Shown here: positions 21,181-34,334 of the stretch, in pieces
How positions within the stretch are numbered: position 1 is the stretch's first letter
How the letters are laid out: every line of letters begins with the position of its first letter
Source of the DNA: Chionis minor
Lineage: Eukaryota > Chordata > Aves > Charadriiformes > Chionididae
Length of the DNA stretch: 64,000 nucleotides
Direction of reading: 5' to 3'
NCBI GenBank assembly: GCA_013398295.1
Contig: VZSF01001075.1
Span: forward strand, 1,178,001-1,242,000
Notes under the pieces: model-generated
Databases searched by the model: none
What the model saw: only the letters and a program-made list of their open reading frames with translations
What the model was told of the DNA's origin: nothing
Translations under genes and position numbers: made by a program

Positions 21181-24100
21181 GACTGTGACTGATAAGGGGG
21201 GGAAATTAACCTCTTGCTTGGAGGAGAACCTGCAGATTTTCTTCCATATTACTTTGCTTTTATGAGAGAGGAGGATTAAACCCCCAGTGTGACTCCTCAT
21301 TCATATCCAGACAGGAAATACCTGTCTGTCATCTAAAAATGTTTGGCATAATGAAATACAAGCATCCCTTTTATGTTTCTGTGAAAACAGTTGTTGATTA
21401 TCATAGAATTCTTTGTTCCTCAGCATTGCAAAGCAGTGCAATAAACTGTTTTCTGAAGACGGAGAATTTAGACCTCACTGCTTAAAAACATTCAATAGAA
21501 GTGACTTGAAATGAGCTCTTAAGGGGCAACTCAATCACAACACAGCCTTAGAAGGGCTGCTGCTGATGTAAATGTTCGGCGTCATCTCATTTAAATAACA
21601 ATGCAAAAGTCAGGAACTTGGAAGGGGTGGGGAAGAGAGGGAAGGGAAGCATGCCTGGAAAAGAAAATCCTGCCTTAATTCCTCATATTCAGATTTTAGT
21701 CCATCACCTAGTAATGAGATATTTCCCTCAAAGTATCAGGAGCTGATTTCAGTTTTTAATACACAATATAGGGCCTGATCCAAAATTACCTGAGGTTAAT
21801 GAGTCCAGTGTGAATTACTCAATTAAGATAAAAGACTTCACTGCAAACAACTTTTGCTTACAGGGATTACTACTAGCATGCCACTTCAAAGTAATATTCA
21901 TAATACAAAGTTAGTAACTGATCTGAAAATTACTAAAGCAAGTTTACAGAATAGTAGCGTATCCCTACCGTTATTCTATTAAAGCTTTAAATTCAATGCT
22001 GTCTTCTCAGGCAACATCCAAATGCTCTACCTAGTTTATACATTTTGCTCAAGTTATGTGAGGGATTATTCCTACATTTAATTTGCTCTGAAAGGCTAGA
22101 ATTCACATTCCATAAACTGTGAAGAAACAAGATAAGTCCAGAACACTTCTGAATAAAATATGCACTTCTATCAGTTCACTATGCCAGTACAGAGACATAA
22201 TTACCTTTAGAACATAGGTTCTTATCACTGTCTTACAACCTTTAAAACCTGCTTGTATACAGTTATCACACATCGGTTATCATGAAAAATAATGATCCCG
22301 TGTGTTTGGGAAGTCACTGAAGACATCTGTAACTTGAAGAAGTTCCATTATATAATACTTACAACTGATTAAAACAAAGGAAATGATGCAAGGGGCTCAT
22401 GAGAGATAACAGTATATGGGTTGGGGTAGGTTTCTTCCCTCCCCCCCAACTGGAATTCAGGGCTTCATTTTAATAGTGAAAGCCAGAAACACTGAGAAAT
22501 CTAAGTGAGGAATTTGCAAAGGAATACCAGCTCTTTATAGAGATGAAAAACAGTTAAAATTCAATATCCAACATGGGGACAGAAAGCTTGAAAAACCCTA
22601 CTGAAGAAAGAACAGACCATAAAGCAGCAACATCTCTAAGTGACAAAAATTATTCTCAGTCACCTAAAAATCTTTGCTTTCCAGCCTGGCCTTCTGTCAA
22701 AGACATCTAATGAAAGTCCATTCCCTTGTTAGTCGATATGTGAGAAGAAACACTATGATTTTGACTAAGTTACTTTTGCTTTGATCGGACTAACATTCTT
22801 CTAACCATGCAGATTCCATTTTCAGCCCATGGAATGTCAAACGGAAACAAAGGTTTAACCCAACAGCAGCACTGCGGCTTTTGGGCCCTTAGCAAATCCT
22901 CCTTCCACCCCCAAATTAACTCCATTTAGTACAATAGAACCTAACTAGTTCTGAGGCCCCTTCACTCTCTAGAGATTTTAAAATATAAAAAACCAACTAC
23001 TAATTTGTATCCCATATGCCCCAATGATATTATGGAGTGCATAAAAATAACAACACATTATCAGGTTTTATTACTCCTTGGGTACCATTTGCAATTTTGA
23101 TTAGTGGTTGTCAGATTCACTATTAGAAAAACAAATATTTGTTTTGTACACCAAACTCTAAGATAAAAGAAAATTATATCAAGCAAAGCAATCAACTTTT
23201 TTTTTTTGGCATATTTATGTTCTGGATACAATTTGTAAAGTTCATCTTTTGCTTTTGGTTTTCAGCATGCCTTGTGAATCGAGGTAACTGGATCAGTTTC
23301 AGTAGCTGTGCAAATATTTTTTGCTCTACCTCAAGTGCCCTCTAGTGTGCAGTAACTAAGCAGGTTAATTTTTTTTTTCTTTTTTCTAACAGCCACTCTC
23401 CTAAATCCCAAAGTAAGACGTAACACTGCTTTTCTTCTCAGAGCAAAGAGAAATTCAATGTTCAGTGCATTAATTGTGCGGAGATAAGTGAATCATCTCT
23501 TCTATGTCAAGTTTTTATTCTTAGAGGTATTAGTTAAAATAAAGCCCAATAATTCTTCTCAACATTGCGCAAATGTTGTTGAGATACAAACAGTGTTCAG
23601 TGTTATCAGAACAACAGTCTTCTCTATCTGCAAAAGGAAATTAACATATTCACCAGCAAAACATGACCCTAGAATGAGACTTAACAGCAAAACTTCTAAT
23701 TATGCTTCTAGAGTTTTGTTGTTTGGGTTTTGTTTGTTGTGGGTTTTTTTAAAGTATACTTTTAAAGTGCTGGACACCACTGATAATCTTAGCTTTGAAA
23801 GTGATTTTTAGCTATTCTAAGCAAACACAAATGCCCTCTAAAAATACACACTAATTTGTGAAAAACGGAAGTACTCATATAGACACATATATCCCATTCT
23901 TTATGGCCTTATTCAATCACTTGCTGATAACGAAAGTACTTTTTGTCACCACTTCAGAAAGCAAGTAATTCTACATGGATATAGATAAAAAAAATTACCA
24001 AGGCACACATGTAACAAACTTCTGTGTGTTCTCATCTGTCCTTAACAGCAGGATTAATCTGTCCTTCCGTTACGCTGATGCGCTTGGTCAAAATTCTGAC

Positions 24101-25349
24101 GTTACTTGGCTGGCCAAGTTGTGTCATGTCTGTCAGCAATAGAAAGTTGTGTACAATGCTGCTTTTTGGCTGCAGGAGGCAATGCACGCAGCCAAGCAGT
24201 TTTAGCTATTTAACTGCCACATCAGCAGGACAGAAGGCAGCTGCCTGACAACAGATAAAGAAGAAAGGGAAGACAGGAAGTGAGAGCATATTGGGAGGCA
24301 ATAGTCTGGAGAGGTAAAATTACCAGGTGCAGCTCTGAGAACAAAGAACAAAAAATAGCAGTAAGTCTACCTGCACGGGGTAGCTCTTTAGCAATCAGAG
24401 TTCTAAGGGCCCCCCTGTATTTAAAAAGCAGACTTCACACTTGATGTATGCACCTGACTTTCTCCACTGCACAAATGAGGCAATTTTGGGGGGAACCATT
24501 GAAGACTTTTTCCCATTCCTCATTTCACTGTGGTCTGACTTCAGAGCCAAGTATTCACTTTCAAGCAAGACCTGCCATAAAATTCCATGACAATAGCAAG
24601 CTTAAGCGTACTCTAAATAAAACAGATTTGTAATGAACTTCTAACTGACAGCTGATGTAAGAGGGAAGGGTGGGTCCCAGGAGAGATGAAATGCTTGCAT
24701 ATACTAGGAGTACGCTACAAGGTGAGAGAACTGAATCTTTTATGAGTTGTAAAATCTGCAGGACTTCCTGTAAGTGGACGGAGTAATCATCCCTGGGTCC
24801 GAGCTGAGGCTGTGGTTGTAGGGCTGTGGTTTCCAAGTGAGGTGCTGAGAGAAGCCAACAGGATTGTTTCCTGTTTGCTACCTTGGACTCTGCCCCGCTT
24901 TGCCTGTTGGATCTTCCAAATGTTCCTTTTTGTACCTTAACTATTCCTCACGCATTCCACAGAGAACATCGTTTTCTAACGCAGTTTTGGCGTACGTGAT
25001 AACAACAGAATAGAAAGCTAAACATCACAGTATGCCAATACACAGTTTCCTAACACTTAATGGCCTATTTTAATCTATCTTAATAGCCACACTGCACCCA
25101 GGCAACATGATGGCATCATACAACAACTAGATTTCTTCCAGAAACAATACCAGAAAAGACACTCTCATACTTTAGAGCAAGTACAGACCTTATATACGTA
25201 TTAGTAGGGGCTAGACAGGTCTTGGTGGTGGTTCAGGAAAATAAACTGCATTCATTACCATCAGATTGGAGTAAACTTATCCAGACTATGTTCAGTCCTC
25301 GTGGTTCCAGTGCAGTCTATGGGTGAACTGCTGTTACACAGCAGAGAAT

Positions 25350-26532
25350 ATTATGTGTTCTATGACAAGGTGACCCGCTTAGTGCATGAGGGAAAGGCTG
25401 TGGATGTTGTTTACCTGGACTTTAGTAAAGCCTTTGACACCATTTCCCACATTTCTCCTAGAGAAACTGGCTGCTCGTGGCTTGAATGGGTGTACTCTGC
25501 TGGGTACAAAACTGCCTGAATGGCCGGGCCCAAAGATTTGTGGTGAATGGAGCTAAATCCAGTTGGCAGCCGGTCACCAGTGGTCATCCCCAGGGCTCAG
25601 TATTGGGGCTGGTTCTGTTTAATATCTTTATCAACGACCTGGACCAGGGGATCAAGTGCACCCTCAGTAAGTTTCCAAACACCAAGTTGGGCAGGAGTGT
25701 CGAACTGCTTGACGGTAGGATGGCCCTGCAGAGGGATCTGGACAGGCTGGATCCATGGGCCGAGGACAATGACGTGCGGTTGGACAAGGCCAAGTCCTAC
25801 ACTTGGGTCACAACAACCACAACCCCCATGCAGTGCTGCAGGCTTGGGGCAGAGTGGCTGGAAAGCTGCCTGGTGGAAAAGGATCTGGGGGGCCTGGTGG
25901 ACAGTTGGCTGACCATAACCCAGCAGCGTGCCCAGGAGGCCACAGTGGCCACCAGGCTTGTATCAGGAATAGTGTGGCCAGCAGGACTGGGGCAGTGATT
26001 GTCCCCCTGTACTGGGCACTGGTGAGGCACCACCTCAAATAATGTGTTCAGTTTTGGGCCCCTCGCTACAAGACAGACACTGAGGGGCTGGAGCGTGTCC
26101 AGAGAAGGGCAGCAAAGCTGGTGACGGGTGTAGAGAACAAGTCTTATGAGAAGCAGCTGAGGGAACTGGGACTGTTTAGCCTGGAGAAAACAAACCTCAA
26201 GGGAGACTTTATTGCTTCCTGAAAGGAAGTTGTAGAGAGGTGGGTGTTGGTCTCTTCTCCCAAGTAACAAGTGATAAAACAAGAGGAAACAGCCTCAAGT
26301 TGTGCCATGGAAGATCCAATATTAGGGAAAATTTCTTCACTGAAAGGGTTATCTAACATTGGAACAGGCTGCCCAGGGAAGTGGTTGAGTCACCATTCCT
26401 GGAGGTGGAGGCACGTAAAAGACATGTAGACGTGGTGCTGAGGGACATGGGTTAGCGGTAGGCTTGGCAGTGCTAGGTTAACGGTTGGGCTTTATGATCT
26501 TAAAGGTCCCTTCCAACCTAGACAATTCTATA
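25350..26532 (+). mobile_element. CR1 LINE, 5'-truncated 3' fragment, inactive
   Basis: Chicken repeat 1 is a non-LTR retrotransposon whose ORF2 encodes endonuclease and reverse transcriptase. The plus strand here encodes broken pieces of the RT domain and C-terminal region. VDVVYLDFSKAFDT (motif A region) is followed by a deletion and frameshift after ISH. Then come SSWQPVTSGHPQGSVLG (motif B), FNIFINDLDQGIKCTLSKF, LQRDLDRLDPWAE and, in another frame, SCIRNSVASRT-like and [12 protein letters not shown] segments. The catalytic FADD of motif C is lost: the frame reads FPNTKLG. The 3' end has the usual CR1 tail ending in GGTCCCTTCCAACCTAGAC followed by AATTCTATA. The 5' boundary is where similarity becomes visible and could lie up to about 60 bases earlier. 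No target-site duplication is seen, as is usual for CR1. Confidence 0.95.
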
Positions 26533-29400
26533 CAGCAGTAGCAAAATACACTGCTATGGATACTACTATAACATAATGAAAGGAAAAAGCCATCCAGTGG
26601 CCCATATCAAGGAGATATCCTTACCACAAAATGGGTAACTTAAAAATTGACAGCATTCCGTTACCTCTGTTCTGAAGAAGAAATCCCTTAAGTTTAGGCC
26701 AGCTTTTCATGAAGGTGCCTCCCTTAACTACAGCAGAAATAGCAGATCTTTGGTCCACGCGTGGGTGACAATCATAGCAGGCAAAACAAACTAAAGGTAG
26801 TTGCAGTTACTAATAGAAGCAAAAGAGGAGTAGCACAAACCTCAGGTTTCAGCATATACCCCCTGAAGAAGCTCCCAGGAAGGCAGTTTTGCATATCGCG
26901 TAACTCAAATCTAATGGCAACACAAGCTGAAATTTGGCTCCTAGTCCAAAGCGTATTTGTTTGTCTACTTCGAACACAGTGGCAGATCAGGACTATATGC
27001 TTATTTCAAAGTTCTTTTCTCCAGAGATTTCTATTTTATTTCTTTACTTAATTAAGAAGGTACGTCAACACGTTGCCCATAAAGTGATTTTTTTCAGCAA
27101 CTGCTGACATCATAGTTTGGCAGACTGATCTAAAAAAAATAAATATATATTTTCTGGTGCATATGTAACAAATACTGCTAATGAAGGAGAACATAAATCA
27201 TTTAAATCCCCAGGACTTAATGCTGAAGTACTCTTTCAGTAAGTAGCTAAAAAAGCAGAGTACATAGAGGAAGAGTAATTTTACTGAAAAGAACTAGTTT
27301 TAATGCCAGTAATTCAGTGAATCAAGTAAATACCTCCTGAACTATGTATTCTACTTTCATTTAAGAACTTTGATAGATGGTGTTTATTGTTAAATAGTAG
27401 TAAAATCAAGTGAATAAGTATCTGAGACTGAGGTGCTGGAAATAATGTCCCCTGCAGGAAAAAAAATGAAAATGATTCTGTTTTTTGTTGATCCTTAGCT
27501 TCTTTGTAAGCCTTTTGAAGTAAAGAGACAGTAATAAAAGTCAGAGTTATCCGTGAATTACTTGAGTCAAATAAACCAACTGCGGCATAACTGAAGGAAT
27601 AATAGGGCCTGAAATCACTACTGTGCTAATTTCACTAATTCCAGATTAACACTGGAGTAACACTGGTAAAAGATGACACATATTTTTATTTAAATTAAAA
27701 TCTCTAATATTCATCAAATATTTATAAGAATATATAACAAATAATTGTGGCAAACATTGCATAATAAAGATGAAAGGGAAATTAACCTTGTGAATTTTTA
27801 AGCTGAAGAATAAAGATCTTTACATTAATAAGACTTAATTATATCATTAAATATTTAAAATTATGTCCTCTAATAAATGTTTTTATTTAACATATTTCTT
27901 TTTTATCTATTACTTTAGTAAAATGCCTTTAAGGTATGAACCAAAACTCAGCAGAGCTATTTTTTAATGTTTTTGCTAGCCCTGCAATTACAGAAAAAGC
28001 GAGAAGGGAGCCATATGTTACCTCTTCAACTCAAGGTCAGCGTTCAGGACGGAACAATCTGTACTTCCACAGGCCTCAACTCCCTGCATGGACGGGCTGG
28101 GGAGGGGCTGCATCTTTGCTAAGCTTTCTTCTCCAATTATTCTTTTCTTTTCCTAGGACTAGCTTGGCTCTGTCTCTGCTAATGAACTAAGTTAAGCTAG
28201 CACAAAATAAAGCTTATTGCCCTCCATGTTTCTGGTGTTCCATTTAACATCTAAGCCTATTAAAAAGGGTAAAGAGGACAGCATTCCAAGATCAGCTTCT
28301 AGCCTGCACTGAGGAGTCCTCCCCTTGCTGTCGCTGACAGCAAACAGGTATAAAACCAACAGTTGGAAACTATCGGGAAGTCTCCAGGGAAGTCAGCACC
28401 TTGCAAGCAAGAGAAAGGCTCAATTTGCTCACAAAGGACTGGAGGGTACAGGCTTTGCAAGGAATAGGACCCACCCCATCATTCTTGTGTGAATATCACA
28501 AATTCTTTTCCTTACATTAGTTTATCCCAGTTTATCGTCTCTAGACTTTTACTATGATTCTACAAAGAAAAATCCAAGGAAGAGTCACAGCAAAAAGCTT
28601 CTGAATCAAACTATGTGCTAGGCAACGGTTCAGCCCAAGGTTATAGTCCTACCAGAAAGAAATGTCTTTCTCCAGCATGCCTCCGAAACTTTTAAGATTT
28701 CCTTATAATTACAGCGCTTCAAAGTAACATTTCTGTCCCTTCAGTGTACTCCAGTTGTTCTTTCTGCCTTGGCTGTACACATAAACCACGCACCCAGGTC
28801 GCCTGCACGTCTCCGCTTTCCACTGAAAAACTCTATTACACGCACATGCAGAAGCACTGATTAAAATCGAATGGTAAACACTAACAAATCAAATCTAACT
28901 CATCAGCATTTCAGATTTATCAGAGGCTACAATTTAATGATGCTTTAGTGGAAATTCTCTTCACTTACAAGCACACAAATGCAAGGCCCTATCTGTTTAG
29001 CTATTGTGTTTTTTTCCAGTTAAGCCATTCTTTCTGTTTACCACAGTAATACTTTTTCTGATTTAATCCCCACAAATTCTTGTTTATTTTTGTAATATTC
29101 TTTTGACTTGTCTTCTGTAGATTGTGTGTTTTGTTGCTGTGATTGTCTTCCCACTATCCCTCACCATTTCCCCCTCATCTATCCGTCATCACCCATACTG
29201 TAATTACAGAAGTGTTATTTGCTGGTAGGCAGATGCATAGGGTTGCTGGCAGGAGTACTGCCGTTATGCAGTGCAAATACTGTGCAGAATATTAAAGAAT
29301 CGTATGAATCACATCGTAGTGAAAGAGTATTCTTTAGAGTTATCAGATTGAACTAAGTCTGCTTTGCTTGTTGACTCATTGGACAACTCATCTAAAACCA

Positions 29401-29540
29401 GGTAACATTTATTTACATTTGGCAGCTAAGAGTGCACTGGAGATATAGTCTTCTAATTAGCATGCATGATGCTGCAAATATAAACTGGGATAAACACATA
29501 TTCCATTATGTATAGCTGCCAGTCACGTTGTTACAGTATT
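29401..29540. promoter_or_regulatory. Candidate conserved regulatory element (homeodomain/POU motifs)
   Basis: This stretch concentrates AT-core transcription factor motifs: TTATTTACATTTG, TCTAATTAGCATGCATG, ATGCTGCAAATATAAACTGGG. These read as a homeodomain TAATTA, an overlapping POU-like ATGCAAAT-related core and a forkhead-like TAAAC. It has the look of an amniote conserved non-coding element in a gene desert. Conservation itself cannot be seen from one sequence. Confidence 0.25.
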
Positions 29541-30261
29541 CTCTTCTTTTCAGTGCACAAGTAAAACAATGCTACAAAGCAAACAAGCACTGAGCTTTCA
29601 CTTCAGTACCTGCCTAATAAACAATCTCCTGGAAATAAGGTATGCCATTATTTGGAATAGTTACCAAAAACAAAACAAAACAAAAAAGCAGTTTCCCAGA
29701 AGTGTCATATTCTACCACTTTTAACTAAGGCTGAAGAGGCAGCAGAAATAACAAGTGAGCTTCCAGTAGCGTTATGTTTTACTTTGCCTTGAAGTTTCCA
29801 CAAATAAAGCATCTGTTTCTAGCTGACAAGGTTCAGAGGAGTGACAAGTGACACCATGCTTACAAATCAAAAGCTTAATCTGTAGAACAAATAAGGAATG
29901 ATATATATACTATGGGTCAAACGGATCACCACTGAAACATAAGGTAAACCAGTCTTCCTAAGCACGCGTACAAATCAGCACTGTTAAGTCATTGCTGAAA
30001 ATTCCCTGGCAACTGCTCCTCAGCTGTGTCACCACTAAAATTCCACCTGGGCGCGTGTCTCGGTGACATACAGTAGCACGTACAGCCTAGAAGGGTGCAC
30101 TGCCACATCCTTCTGTGTCAGTTAAGCTGACAAAGAAAATGCGACAATAGTGCCAGCAGAGACAGGAATGCTGGAACCACCAAGCCAAAGATGCTTTCCC
30201 ATGGGAATTTTGCCTTTCCCTTTGGTGTAAGGGGACAATTCTCAGCAGCGTGCCTCAAGGC

Positions 30262-30295
30262 TTCTTGCTTCCCAAGCGTTCTTGCTTCCCAAGCG
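30262..30295 (+). repeat. 17-bp perfect tandem duplication
   Basis: TTCTTGCTTCCCAAGCG is present twice with no spacer (30262-30278 and 30279-30295). The following bases begin a third copy (TTC) that diverges at once. It is a simple recent duplication. Confidence 0.92.
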
Positions 30296-33200
30296 TTCGC
30301 CTCCTAACGGATACAGGGGTGTGCACAGGTAGGGGTCAACGTGCACGTGCGCTTACCCAGACCGCTTCTACCACGGAGGTTCACGAAGGCTCAGTAGGTG
30401 GTAAGGTCTCTTCTGCAAAGTCGGTGACTGCTGCCGTGGAGGGCGAGACAGGATTTACTGTTTGTTTTAGAGTTGAGCCCAGACACGTTTGGAGAGGTGT
30501 ATGGTTTTCACACAAAGCTCTCTGTTAAAGTGCCTTCAGACAGACTTTGAGTCTCCACACCACCGTTCACTGCACACCCTTGCCCTGAGTTGTCTCATAT
30601 ATAATTTAAACGTTTAATGCAAAGTAAAGCTAATGTTAACAATACATATTTTTGGAGACTGATAGTATAATGCTTTATTTCCTAAAGGAATAGCTGGAGT
30701 GATTTATAAGCAAATATAAACTCAAGCAACATGGTTGGAACAGATATAAATTGTGCTCATCCTTGAGAAATCTTAGAGTGGATGCGTCCCTTCCTCCTTC
30801 TCAACTAGGCAAAGTGCAATTTACTGTGTGGTTTTTTTCAGATGAGGTATTAAAAGCTGCAGTGCACTCTATTCTGTATTGGTATTAATGATACCTTTGG
30901 AACTGTGATGTCTGATATGTATTGTGCGCCGCTGACTGATGGCTCTTTCTAACCTAGAAAGGTACTTTGTATTAGCGGGTTTGTGTGGGCTGAGAGGGGA
31001 GGCCACAAGGATTTTTTGAAGTTGAGAATTTTAAATTAATATAAAGTATCATATCATTAAAGTTGAGATAGTAATACCCTCTAAAGTCACTCTACACTTT
31101 CATTGTCCATGCAGGAAATTAGTAGATATTATCCTATCTTGGTTCTGGATAGTCCTTATTGCTATTCATTCTCAGAGTCGGCAGATGAGAATCCACGCAA
31201 GCAAGAGGAGGGACAGCAAAATCATGCTCTTTGTGCACATCCTCTTGCATATTTGCTGCAAGGGCCCCCAAATTCTTTTATAACTGCTCAGAAGCAGCAT
31301 TTTGGTAATTGTATGACTAATATCTTCATTATCAGAAAGTGGTATCTTTCACATACAACAAACGGAGATGATACTAACATCAACACTGAAAAAGGGGATT
31401 TAGGAAAGGGGAACCAGCTATCGAAGGGAAAAAAGATAAACTTCGATTAATTTGTGGCATGTCTTTTTCTTAACCTGTGTTACAACCTGCTGTCTATAGC
31501 AAACATACATTAAACAAACAACAGCTCGCAAACTCATTCCACATTTTCTTGTCTATTTCTTTTACCATACTAGAAATAAACTAATTTTGTATAAGAGACA
31601 ACTCATGTTCTGCTATAAGATTTTAATTATGCTATCTGAAGTGCGAGCAGTGGTTAAGAGTACAGAGTCAGAGACAGAATTAAAAATTGGGCTGGGGTAG
31701 GAAATGAGATGGTTGTTAGGCACTGAAAGCTATGAACAGCTCAGGTTGTTCGGGGGGTCACTGCAGTTTCAGTGGAGAGCTGCTTACTCTGCACAGCCAC
31801 CTCTGCAGTAGCACCGAGCAGCAGGCATCTCGGCAGCCTCCGAGGGGAAGAGGACTCTGGACTGCTGGCTGAGCTCGTCGGTCCCAGGAGCAGCCTCATG
31901 AGGTCAGGTTTGAGAAACACCAGCCGGGCAACATGGGAAACAATCGGTGCTGCTGCCCACGCTGAACCTGTTCTATCAATAGCTAACTTCATTCTCTAGG
32001 CTTGTGAATCTGTCACCATGAAAAAATAGAAAGGAAAATTAAAAGGTTATGATGTTATCTTCTCCAAAAATAGATTTCAGTCTTCCCAGAATGCTGTGCT
32101 TGGATATTTTCACTCAGTTTCTGCAGTCTGCTGACATCTCCCTGCTGTCACCAGTACCGAGCTTCCTTTTTGGTACTGCTAAAGGTCACAGAGCATCACG
32201 GAGGTGGAGGGATACCTCCACTTAAATGACCATAAGAAAATGTCTTCAAGAATTAGTGTGAAGGAGAAAGAATTGAAACAGTCTTTTGATGTTTCTGTTT
32301 GCTGCTGTTGACAACACTAAAACAAGTACTGTCTTCCGTTGCTCAGCGTTGTCTCGAGCCTATCAAAGACCAAAGGTTAGTTCCTAAAAAAGGATGCTGC
32401 CGGCTGAACCAGTCATTCAGGTAGGCTGGTTCCTTCTAGTTGTGAGCTAACATGGAAAACAAAGGATCACAGATTGCAAGAACAGAAAAGACTAGTGGAA
32501 AACAATCTAAGGAAAGAAGAAAAACAAGTGGTAAGTCTCAAGTATTATCTTTGAGAATGAAGAGAAATTAGCGAGTGCCACTGTCCACTTTACTCAGAAA
32601 GACAGAGTTCAATGGCATCAATACAAATTAGAAGAAAATCCTTTGATATGAAAGCAAAGAAAGAGACTAATTCAGTTCTCAGGGCAAAGTAGAGGAGAGT
32701 AATGGTAAGCCTGACCCTGTACAGTGCCGAACACCACATGGTAGCCTACAAGCTTAGAGAGCTCAGCACTTCTGACGGTCAAGCCTTTGGCACTCTAGCA
32801 TTTGAGATTCAGTCTCTTTATAGATCAGGATTGATCTCCCCTGCCTCTGGATAAAAAAAAACAAACAACAAACTGTAACCTTGAAATTGCCATCCAAACC
32901 TGGAGTCCAGCCAAATCAGCAGAGACAGAATCCCCTTGAGAAGCAGAACAGCAACCCCAGAGGTCACTATTGATGCATCAAATAGAAACAGTGGATTTTG
33001 ATACAGCAAGGACTTACGTAATTTCATTTTTATTCACAAACTGAAAGCGTAATCATATTTTTTTCCCCAAAATGCAAAATTGCATTCGTCTCCATTTAAA
33101 CACAGACCCTCAGAGGGTTTTCTTAATATCCTTTTGGAACTGAAAATGCACAAAGACATGTTTGAAAGCACTGCAGTTATAGAAGACAACATTCTTACTC

Positions 33201-33609
33201 CGTGGCAATAGGATAGTGTTTTGCTACCCTCTTTGTTGGTTTTGGGAACGGGAGGAGTTGCCAGCAGGTTCAAAGCTGCACAGAGGAAGCAAGTCATATT
33301 CAAGCTAGAAGTGGCACCAGCCAACTCTCAGAAGGAGGGATAACAAATGGTCAAGCTTTTATGATCCATTGCAGAACAAGTGAGTTAGGATTCTGGGTTT
33401 TGATTGTTTGGAGGTTTTTTTTGCTTTAGGCGAGGCAATATTCTGAGTTCAAATGAATAAAGAACTCAAGTATGTTGTAGGTTCTGTTTCCTCAAAAGCC
33501 TAAAACTCTTACCTCAGATTCACTGACACTGAGAAAAGCAAAGACCACAGAATGAGATTTCAGTGTTTCTGCTTAAACATAGCTCATGGTAATGCGTACG
33601 TTGTGTATG

Positions 33610-33614
33610 ATTTC
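33610..33614. repeat. Target-site duplication ATTTC, left copy
   Basis: ATTTC directly precedes the TGTC end of the LTR and is repeated exactly at 34330-34334 on the other side. A 5-bp duplication is typical of integrase-mediated retroviral insertion. Confidence 0.85.
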
Positions 33615-34329
33615 TGTCGGGGTTTGGGCTGGACTGGCCACTGAGGTGGACAGCAGATGCTCTCCCCAGCTCTCTCTCCAAGCAGAGAGGAGGGAGAGAA
33701 AGAGAGGTAGGAGTTTAGAAGGAACTAAACTAATGAAAATACGAGTAATAGAATAATAAAAAGAAAATAATTAAATAGATATGAAACTGGATCAAGCTCC
33801 CAGGATGACAATCAGGTCACCAGCAGGCACTGGGGAAGTCCCAGACTGGACTCAGTGACAGACAGGAACTGGATTCCAGATCTGGATTCAGGATCGGGAT
33901 CAAAGGCAGATGAACACGCAGAGTCCTTCTCAGACGCCGGCCACTGGAGAAAGAGGGCTGACCCTTTGATCCCTCAGCTTTTATCCCGAGCACGAGGCAG
34001 AGGGGATGGAATACCCTGTTGGTCAGGTTTGGGTCACCTGTCCTGTCCGCTCCTCCCCGCGGCTGCGACCCCTCTGCGCTTTTCCGCTTCCCACCCTCCC
34101 ACGGGGCAAATACCCAAGTTGGCTGCCCTTGGCTGTTCCGGCAATAAGGATAAGCAGGAGCCTCTCTGCATCCCGTGCTTTGGCAGCAGCTATAAACGTG
34201 GGTCTTAGCGCTCTGAGACCCAACGGCTTCTACACAACGTGCTGGTGATTTCAGCAATTAGAAGAGGCCCAGCTAAAAAGTAAAATTACTGACCAGAAAA
34301 TTGGTTCTGTTGTACCTCAAACCAGGACA
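33615..34329 (-). mobile_element. Solo LTR of an avian endogenous retrovirus (715 bp)
   Basis: The segment begins TGTCGGGGTTTGGG and ends AAACCAGGACA, so the two ends form the short imperfect inverted repeat TGTC...GGTTT / AAACC...GACA of retroviral LTRs. It is flanked by an exact 5-bp target duplication. No gag, pol or env sequence is present, so it is the remnant left by recombination between two LTRs. On the minus strand it starts TGTCCTGGTTTGAGG, which resembles the start of common avian ERV LTRs, and GGGATAAAAG at about 33978-33985 could serve as its TATA box. I therefore favour minus orientation. The family (ERVK- or ERVL-like) is not certain. Moderate GC content and CpGs set it apart from its AT-rich surroundings. 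Open frames inside it are not genes. Confidence 0.88.
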
Positions 34330-34334
34330 ATTTC
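34330..34334. repeat. Target-site duplication ATTTC, right copy
   Basis: Second exact copy of ATTTC, immediately after the ACA end of the LTR. The match with 33610-33614 fixes both LTR boundaries. Confidence 0.85.

Larger units (their letters stand above)
18961..25349. other. Intergenic DNA upstream of CDH8, proximal part
   Basis: Apart from the duplicated block at 19325-19503, a Z-DNA-prone stretch at 19623-19643 and the homopolymer patch at 20.99-21.18 kb, this is unique AT-rich sequence. I see no exon, RNA gene or recognisable mobile element on either strand. A segment near 21.53-21.61 kb with ATTTAAATAACAATGCAAAA contains overlapping SOX-like (AACAAT) and POU-like (ATGCAAA) motifs. Confidence 0.6.
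26533..33609. other. Intergenic DNA between the CR1 fragment and the solo LTR
   Basis: AT-rich unique sequence with no supportable gene. Noted inside it: a homeodomain-motif-rich stretch at 29.40-29.54 kb, a 17-bp tandem duplication at 30262-30295 in a locally GC-richer patch, and an open frame from an ATG at 31109 to 31450 (114 codons) with no recognisable domain. The frame is Ser/Asn/Gln-rich and gives no reason to call it a gene. No tRNA or other structured RNA gene was recognised. Confidence 0.55.

Noticed and set aside
20953..21300. 115-codon Lys/Pro/Thr-rich frame and opposing Phe/Gly/Val-rich frame
   Set aside because: Translated homopolymers of a low-complexity tract, not protein.
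31103..31450. 115-codon plus-strand frame
   Set aside because: The first codon of the frame is TTG, with an ATG at 31109. Composition is low in hydrophobic core residues and no family is recognised; consistent with chance.
33817..34257. 146-codon minus-strand frame and overlapping plus-strand frames
   Set aside because: They lie wholly inside the solo LTR and do not resemble gag, pol or env; LTRs do not normally code.
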